From assembly GCA_937916185.1 (NCBI GenBank), contig CALGGD010000224.1, positions 1 to 10,094 on the forward strand: a DNA stretch of 10,094 nt. The letters are read 5' to 3'. This stretch comes from an uncultured Oxalobacter sp. (GTDB lineage: Bacteria > Pseudomonadota > Gammaproteobacteria > Burkholderiales > Burkholderiaceae_D). The notes beneath the pieces are model-generated. The model was given only the letters and a program-made list of their open reading frames with translations, was not told where the DNA came from and ran no database searches. The translations under genes and the position numbers were made by a program. Every line of letters starts with the position of its first letter. Positions within the stretch are counted from its first letter, which is position 1. This document shows, in pieces, positions 6,177 through 10,094 of this stretch.

Positions 6177-7238
6177 ATGAGAAAGACACTTTTAGCGGTA
6201 TGGGTTCTGGGGCTGTTGACGGGGACTGTTTACGCACAGACGAATGTCACGGTTTATGGTCAGGTCGATACGGGGGTCATGAAGGAAACCGGGTCGGATA
6301 CCCGGATGGGCAACAATGAGAACAGTGTCATCGGTTTCAAGGGAACAGAAGACCTTGGTTCGGGGACAAAGGCTGTTTTCAGGTTGGAACAGCGTTTCAA
6401 TGGCAATGACGGCACCAAGTATTCTGACAACAATGCCTTGGACAAGCTGCAGGGCAGTGATGGTGCTGAATGGCAGGGGGCTGCCTATGTCGGGCTTGCC
6501 AATGACAGTGTGGGCACGCTGACGCTTGGACGTGTGAACGATATTGCCATCGAGAATTATGGTGCTGTTGACCCTTTCGCCTATTTCAGTGTCGGGATAG
6601 CGGGCACAGGTGTCAACCTGCTTTATTCGGAGCAGATACCGAACACCATCCGTTATGACAGCCGTGAGATGGCGGGGTTTTCGGTATCCGCCAGTTACAC
6701 CCTGGGTAAAGATACGCATCCGAAGGGCTATTACCATGCTTATGGCAACGATGGTTTTGCTGTTGGCTTGAAATATGAAAATGGCGGGTTCTGGATGACT
6801 GCCAATTATGACCGGCTGGCAGATTCGGACAAATCCTGGCTGTGGAATGCCGGTCTTGGCTATACCTATGGGGGAGTCACCGTAACCGCCGGTTATCAGG
6901 GCACGACTGTCAAGAGCGCTGCTGCGGATGTGCTTGAGATCGACAGCAACAGCATCAAGCAGAAAGACTGGATTGTCGGTCTGGTATATGAGACTGGTCC
7001 GCATGCCTTCAAGTTTTCCTATAACCGGGGCGACCTTGAAAGCAAGGGGGACTATGACGGGAATATGAACAAATATGCGTTGGGCTATACCTATACGATG
7101 TCCAAGCGGACTTCGCTTTACGCCATTGCCGCCTATACCGACAGTGACAATGATTCGGTGGGTTCTGTTTACAACACCAACGGTGCAGAGCGTGATTCAG
7201 TGACAGGTATCCAGTTTGGCATCAACCATAAGTTCTGA
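6177..7238 (+). CDS. Trimeric outer membrane porin, Gram-negative porin family (353 aa)
   Basis: It forms a general diffusion pore for small hydrophilic solutes in the outer membrane. An upstream ATG at 6144 is in frame, but ATG 6177 has GAGAGG about 8 bases before it and starts a normal signal peptide (MRKTLLAVWVLGLLTG, cleavage after VYA, mature QTNVTVYGQVD). The mature protein begins with the hallmark first strand VTVYGQVDTGV, then shows SVIGFKGTEDLGSGTKAVF and TLGRVNDIA, the alternating pattern of amphipathic beta strands, and ends in FGINHKF with the C-terminal Phe needed for assembly. The length fits the Porin_4/OmpC-like 16-strand porins of betaproteobacteria. The loop near residues 120-140 is presumably the pore-constricting loop. 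Its sigma-54 promoter region suggests conditional expression, unlike many constitutive general porins. Substrate selectivity cannot be read from the sequence. Confidence 0.92.
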   Translation: MRKTLLAVWVLGLLTGTVYAQTNVTVYGQVDTGVMKETGSDTRMGNNENSVIGFKGTEDLGSGTKAVFRLEQRFNGNDGTKYSDNNALDKLQGSDGAEWQGAAYVGLANDSVGTLTLGRVNDIAIENYGAVDPFAYFSVGIAGTGVNLLYSEQIPNTIRYDSREMAGFSVSASYTLGKDTHPKGYYHAYGNDGFAVGLKYENGGFWMTANYDRLADSDKSWLWNAGLGYTYGGVTVTAGYQGTTVKSAAADVLEIDSNSIKQKDWIVGLVYETGPHAFKFSYNRGDLESKGDYDGNMNKYALGYTYTMSKRTSLYAIAAYTDSDNDSVGSVYNTNGAERDSVTGIQFGINHKF

Positions 7239-7243
7239 CTGTG

Positions 7244-7266
7244 CTTGGAGGCTGGAACCCTCCAAG
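7244..7266 (+). other. Hairpin at the start of the porin 3' UTR
   Basis: CTTGGAGG (7244-7251) and CCTCCAAG (7259-7266) form an 8-bp stem with a 7-base loop, 5 bases after the porin stop. No T run follows. A second, longer-range pairing is TGGAAGCAGTG (7294-7304) with CACTGTCTTCCA (7351-7362), with one bulged base. Together with the terminator these make a strongly folded 3' UTR of about 150 bases. Confidence 0.5.
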
Positions 7267-7363
7267 ACAGCGGATGAACGTCTTCCCTTTTTGTGGAAGC
7301 AGTGTTGAAGGTGTTGGACAATCTGTGCCGGGTACCATGAATCCCGTCTCCACTGTCTTCCAG

Positions 7364-7390
7364 TCCCCTGCCAGGCAGGGGATTTTTTTT
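7364..7390 (+). terminator. Intrinsic terminator of the porin transcript
   Basis: TCCCCTGC, loop CAG, GCAGGGGA form an 8-bp GC-rich stem followed directly by eight T (7383-7390). It lies about 125 bases after the porin stop, in the convergent gap to the aldo/keto reductase gene. Confidence 0.88.
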
Positions 7391-7404
7391 GCCAGCCGGT
7401 GCGT

Positions 7405-7444
7405 TGCCAGCCAAACCACTGCTTGGACAGTGGCTTGGCTGGCA
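7405..7444. repeat. 40-base imperfect palindrome at the 3' end of the reductase gene
   Basis: TGCCAGCCAAACCACTG (7405-7421) pairs with CAGTGGCTTGGCTGGCA (7428-7444) over 17 positions with a single A-C mismatch and a 6-base loop. It begins 7 bases past the reductase stop. Neither strand has a T run after it, so it may serve as an RNA end-protecting hairpin or a rho-aided stop. A partial third copy, GCCAGCC, lies at 7391-7397. Confidence 0.6.
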
Positions 7445-7450
7445 TGACAG

Positions 7451-8452
7451 TCAGTCGTGGGTCTTCACGGTACCAAGTCCCCGTTGGATGTCTTCATCCG
7501 TCCGGTTGCCGTGGATGGTGATTTTTGCCAATGCTGCCTGAAGGGCTGTGTATTCCTCATCGGTGAAAGTCACCTCAGCAGCCCCCAGGTTCTCCTCAAT
7601 ACGGGCATCACTGCGCATGCCGGGGATTGGTACGATGAAATCATTGCCATGCAGCATCCATGCAAGTGCCAGCTGCGCCTTTGTTGCCCCTTTCTGTCTG
7701 GCGAACAGGTCCAGCATGTCCAGCAGCGGCATGTTCGCCAGGACATTTTCCTTGGCGAAGCGGGTGATGACGCGGCGGACATCATCGCCTTTGTATTCGT
7801 TGGAGGCATCGTATTTCCCGCTCAGGAAGCCGCTTGCCATAGGGGAGAAGGCAACAAAGCCGATGCCCAGTTCCCTGCAGGCTGGGATGACATCTTTCTC
7901 AAACATCCTTTCCATCATCGAATATTCGCTCTGGATGGCGGTCAGCGGGGTGACTGCATGGGCTTTCCGGACCTGTTCTTCTGTGGACTGCGACTGTCCC
8001 CAGCCACGGATTTTGCCTTCCTGGATCAGCTCACCCATCCAATAGGCGATTTCTTCAGGATTGCTGTCAAGTGGCACACGGTGCTCGTAATAGATATCGA
8101 CATAGTCTGTCTGAAGGCGTTGGAGGGATTCTTCCAGGGCACGGCGGAGGCTGGAGCGGGTCAGTTTGGGTTCGTCCCAGGTTTCTTGGCCTGCCAGCGT
8201 GGCGGGCATGAATTTGGTGGTGAGGATGATTTTGTCCCTGAAAGGTTTCACAGCTCTGCCGACCAGTTCTTCATTGACGAATGGGCCATAGACTTCAGCA
8301 GTGTCGTACAGGGTGCAGCCCAGGTCAAAGGCTTTCCGCATCAGGCGGATGGATTCTGCTTCAGTGGGAATGGCGCCATAACCGTGGCTGAAGCCCATAC
8401 AGCCCATGCCTACGGCAGAAACTTCAATATCACGGAGTCTACGGGTTTGCAT
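7451..8452 (-). CDS. NADPH-dependent aldo/keto reductase (333 aa)
   Basis: It is a cytosolic (alpha/beta)8 barrel enzyme that reduces aldehydes or ketones with NAD(P)H. ATG 8452 is chosen over the TTG at 8470 because AAGGA lies 7 bases upstream. The N-terminus shows VSAVGMGCMGFSHGYG. The catalytic tetrad is complete: D50 and Y55 in DTAEVYG, K80 in LTTKF, H124 in YYEHRVP. The C-terminal cofactor region is IVPIPGMRSDARIEENLGA. The overall pattern is that of the soluble YakC/AKR13-like reductases. The substrate is unknown. There is no signal peptide. It has host-style translation signals and codes on the same strand as the hydrolase upstream, but an AT-rich gap with its own promoter separates them. 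Reductases of this type are often neighbours of YcjY-like hydrolases, which may be coincidental here. Confidence 0.92.
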   Translation of the reverse strand: MQTRRLRDIEVSAVGMGCMGFSHGYGAIPTEAESIRLMRKAFDLGCTLYDTAEVYGPFVNEELVGRAVKPFRDKIILTTKFMPATLAGQETWDEPKLTRSSLRRALEESLQRLQTDYVDIYYEHRVPLDSNPEEIAYWMGELIQEGKIRGWGQSQSTEEQVRKAHAVTPLTAIQSEYSMMERMFEKDVIPACRELGIGFVAFSPMASGFLSGKYDASNEYKGDDVRRVITRFAKENVLANMPLLDMLDLFARQKGATKAQLALAWMLHGNDFIVPIPGMRSDARIEENLGAAEVTFTDEEYTALQAALAKITIHGNRTDEDIQRGLGTVKTHD

Positions 8453-8482
8453 ATGTCTTCCTTCTTGCAATGGTTTACTTGT

Positions 8483-8511
8483 ATTTAACTAAATAAATTG
8501 ATGATAATCAA
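8483..8511 (-). promoter_or_regulatory. Candidate promoter of the aldo/keto reductase gene
   Basis: On the minus strand TTGATT (8511-8506) and TTAAAT (8488-8483) are separated by 17 bases, and transcription would start near 8476, about 24 bases before the ATG. The -35 overlaps a small inverted repeat TTGATGATAATCAA (8498-8511), a shape compatible with a LysR-type operator. It lies in the AT-rich gap between the reductase and the hydrolase. Confidence 0.45.
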
Positions 8512-8535
8512 ATGGTTATAAAAATATTTTAATAG

Positions 8536-9588
8536 TTATTTCAGGTTCTTTTTGAAGAAGGCTTCCATCCTGTCAAAAGGAATCACATCCTTTTTGTCAT
8601 ACAGGTCAGTGTGGACGGCACCTGGGATGATCATCAGTTCCTTGTTGTCGCCCTTCAGAGAGGCGAAGGCACCCTCGCTGAAATAGCGGCTGTGGGCCTT
8701 TTCGCCGTGGATGAGCAGCACCGGCGTCTTGATTTCTCCGGCCATGTCCAGCAGGGGCTGGTTCAGAAAGGACATGGTGCCGGAGACATTCCAGCCGTCG
8801 GTGGAATTGCCGCTGCGAGCGTGATAGCCACGGGATGTCTTGTAATAGGCGTGATAGTCCTTGACGAACCAGGGAGCGTCGTCCGGAAGCGGGTCCACCA
8901 CGCCGCCGGCACGCTTGTAGGTGCCTGTGCGATAATCTTCGGTGCGCTGGGAGGCCCAGGCCTGGCGCTGGGCGTCGCGGGCGGCCTCGTTGTCCGCAGA
9001 GCCAAAGTAGCCTTCCCGCGCTATGCGGGACATATCATACATCGTGGAAGTGACGGTCGCCTTGATGCGTGGATCAAGCGCCGCCGCGTTGATGGCCATT
9101 CCGCCGAAACCGCAGATGCCGATGATGCCGATGCGCTCGGGATCCACATTCTCGCAGGTGCTCAGGAAGTCCACCGCCGCGCAGAAATCTTCCGTGTTGA
9201 TGTCAGGAGAGGCCATCCTGCGGGGCTCTCCGCCGGATTCGCCGGTAAAGGAAGGATCGAAGGCGATGGTGACAAAGCCCAACTCGGCCATATGCTGGGC
9301 ATAGATGCCGGAAGACTGCTCCTTCACGGCGCCGAAGGGACCGGAGACCGCAATGGCGGGGAGACGCTTGTCATCCTGAGCGCCAGTGAAGGATCTGGGA
9401 ACGTACATATCCGCCGCCAGTTCAATGCCGTAGCGGTTGTGGAAGATGACTTTGCTGTGACTGACCAATTCCGACTTCGGGAAGGTCTTGTCCCACTCCC
9501 GGGTAAGTTGCAATGTTGTCATATTCGTGTTCTGTTTGCAGCTGAGCAGCATCAGCGCTGCCGCAGCCAATAATACTGTCTTTCGCAT
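8536..9588 (-). CDS. Lipoprotein alpha/beta hydrolase, YcjY/dienelactone-hydrolase-like, Bacteroidota type (350 aa)
   Basis: It is an exported hydrolase of unknown substrate. The frame is open to 9840, but ATG 9588 begins a lipoprotein signal (MRKTVLLAAAALMLLSC, Cys17) in the Bacteroidota style. The mature part shows the alpha/beta hydrolase layout: KLPAIAVSGPF-like first core strand with oxyanion-region residues, GFVTIAFDPSFTGESGG, nucleophile elbow GIIGICGFGG with Cys159 in the nucleophile place, late strand TPVLLIHGEKAHS, and GAVHTDLYDK with H326 as probable catalytic His. There is no Ser in the elbow, so a Cys nucleophile as in dienelactone hydrolase is inferred. The region is visibly GC-richer than the rest and lacks a Shine-Dalgarno; a TACCTTTG box ends 4 bases before the ATG. 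This suggests acquisition from Bacteroidota. The frame joins upstream to a DUF1349 remnant, so a longer fusion protein is possible but unlikely. Confidence 0.8.
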   Translation of the reverse strand: MRKTVLLAAAALMLLSCKQNTNMTTLQLTREWDKTFPKSELVSHSKVIFHNRYGIELAADMYVPRSFTGAQDDKRLPAIAVSGPFGAVKEQSSGIYAQHMAELGFVTIAFDPSFTGESGGEPRRMASPDINTEDFCAAVDFLSTCENVDPERIGIIGICGFGGMAINAAALDPRIKATVTSTMYDMSRIAREGYFGSADNEAARDAQRQAWASQRTEDYRTGTYKRAGGVVDPLPDDAPWFVKDYHAYYKTSRGYHARSGNSTDGWNVSGTMSFLNQPLLDMAGEIKTPVLLIHGEKAHSRYFSEGAFASLKGDNKELMIIPGAVHTDLYDKKDVIPFDRMEAFFKKNLK

Positions 9589-9592
9589 ACTG

Positions 9593-9600
9593 CAAAGGTA
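9593..9600 (-). promoter_or_regulatory. Bacteroidota-type -7 box before the hydrolase
   Basis: TACCTTTG followed by C (minus strand, 9600-9592) matches the Bacteroides -7 consensus TAnnTTTG. No TTTG -33 box is present at the proper distance, and the ATG begins only 4 bases later, so a transcript from it would be leaderless or nearly so. The original -33 may have been lost at the junction with the DUF1349 remnant. Confidence 0.4.
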
Positions 9601-9869
9601 GCTGAAGAACTTCTCCATGGTCTGCATCTGAAGAACGGTTGCGTTATCGTTCCTGAAATGGTAGGATGTCCGCTTCCACAGGTCCGTGTGCGGGGCGGTG
9701 GCAATGCTGAAGATTCCATCCTTGATCTCGCAGGAGACCGGCTCCCTGGTCCACTTGAGTTGTTCCACTATCCGTAAACACAGGTTCAGAGGCTTTCTGC
9801 GCGGGGTTTCCGCAAGCGACAGTACAGAGGCAGAACCCAAGGCAAAAGAGTTATGTTGATCAGGGCCAT
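9601..9869 (-). pseudogene. Truncated, frameshifted remnant of a DUF1349-type lipoprotein gene
   Basis: Three minus-strand frames join into one plausible protein. The first reads MALINITLL from ATG 9869. After one extra base (9842) the second reads LGFCLCTVACGNPAQKASE and on to TDSGTTQ (9841-9755), a lipobox TVAC and a lipoprotein-like linker. After another extra base (9754) the third reads WTREPVSCEIKDGIFSIA, then TAPHTDLWKRTSYHFRNDNA and VLQM. This last segment is the characteristic N-terminus of DUF1349 proteins (concanavalin-like fold). The match ends near EKFFSY (about 9600); the remaining two thirds of the domain are missing and the hydrolase gene begins. Thus it appears to be a relic with two +1 shifts and a 3' deletion. 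The family call is from pattern memory; sequencing errors could explain the shifts but not the truncation. Confidence 0.6.
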
Positions 9870-9933
9870 ATTTTTAGATTGTATTATGACTTTACTTGCG
9901 GTCATATTCTTGTTCTTTTCGGGCCTGCACCTG

Positions 9934-10094
9934 TTAAAGTTCTGATTTGTGCATCTTTCCGTAGAGTTTCAGGCCGCGGAGGAGTGAACCGAAGTCGGAT
10001 TTGTCAAGGTGTGCAACCCTCTCGTAGCCGTCACGCTCGATGACAAACTGAAGAGAGTTGGTAAGGAGGGGCTGATACCTGTAAACCTGGACAG
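9934..10094 (-). CDS. 3' end of an unidentified gene (52 codons visible)
   Basis: On the minus strand a frame is open from the window edge (first full codon at 10092) to TAA 9936-9934. It reads VQVYRYQPLLTNSLQFVIER, then a mixed charged segment DGYERVAHLDKSDFGSLLRG, and ends KMHKSEL. The composition is that of a normal soluble protein, with codon use similar to the hydrolase block. I do not recognise it. The other two frames on this strand close quickly, which supports this one. No clear terminator follows; the 64 bases to the DUF1349 relic hold nothing I can name. Confidence 0.5.
   Translation of the reverse strand, partial: VQVYRYQPLLTNSLQFVIERDGYERVAHLDKSDFGSLLRGLKLYGKMHKSEL

Noticed and set aside
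7457..8488. 343-codon open frame on the + strand opposite the aldo/keto reductase
   Set aside because: It is antisense to a reductase with a complete catalytic tetrad and has a low-complexity, family-less translation. It is a shadow frame.
8611..9573. 320-codon open frame on the + strand opposite the hydrolase
   Set aside because: It is a shadow produced by the GC-rich codon pattern of the hydrolase. The translation shows no signal peptide or domain.
9853..9945. 30-residue hydrophobic ORF on the + strand (starts MLIRAIFLDC)
   Set aside because: It looks like a single membrane helix, but it overlaps the minus-strand relic and the end of the partial gene. It has no good ribosome binding site, and AT-rich DNA easily gives such frames.
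1..10094. CRISPR arrays, tRNA or rRNA genes, insertion sequences, integrases and attachment sites
   Set aside because: I saw no regularly spaced repeats, no tRNA-like cloverleaf, no transposase or recombinase motifs and no flanking terminal repeats at the apparent transfer boundary.

Overview
The window looks like chromosomal DNA of a Gram-negative bacterium, most likely a gut-associated betaproteobacterium of the Burkholderiales (Oxalobacteraceae or Sutterellaceae type). This rests on the Porin_4-type trimeric porin with a C-terminal Phe, the Shine-Dalgarno-led genes, the many Sec signal peptides and a sigma-54 promoter. The genus is a guess from the style of the porin and the base composition.

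Left part (1-4092): the 3' end of an unidentified + strand gene is followed by an unidentified lipoprotein gene (210-1067). Facing it is a compact four-gene minus-strand operon (4092 to 1061). Its first gene encodes a secreted 308-residue protein with a calcium-loop-like C-terminus. It is followed by three tandem, diverged copies of one small cysteine-containing exported protein family that I do not recognise. The operon and the lipoprotein gene converge and overlap by 7 bp.

Middle part (4093-7450): a divergent promoter region separates the operon from a secreted nucleoside hydrolase (TTG start, strong Shine-Dalgarno). Its Trp-Asp motif resembles the purine-specific IAG type, and its Asp-rich N-terminal motif is altered. 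A clear intrinsic terminator, a solo very-short-patch repair endonuclease (vsr) and a general porin follow. The porin leader has a near-perfect -24/-12 sigma-54 promoter, an IHF-like site and an NtrC-like inverted repeat about 90 bp upstream of the probable start of transcription. This suggests nitrogen- or stress-responsive control. The porin 3' UTR is highly structured and ends in a strong terminator.

Right part (7451-10094): an aldo/keto reductase with host-like signals (minus strand) is followed across an AT-rich gap by a block that reads as Bacteroidota DNA. The block is visibly GC-richer. It holds an LLSC-type lipoprotein alpha/beta hydrolase with no Shine-Dalgarno but a TACCTTTG box just before its ATG. 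Directly upstream is a frameshifted, 3'-truncated remnant of a DUF1349-type lipoprotein gene that now runs in frame into the hydrolase, and beyond it the 3' end of another unidentified gene. The block is either an inter-phylum transfer between gut bacteria or a chimeric assembly join.

Functionally, most products are exported: a nucleoside scavenging enzyme, an outer membrane pore, and periplasmic or outer-membrane proteins of unknown role. I saw no tRNA, rRNA, CRISPR array, transposase or integrase.
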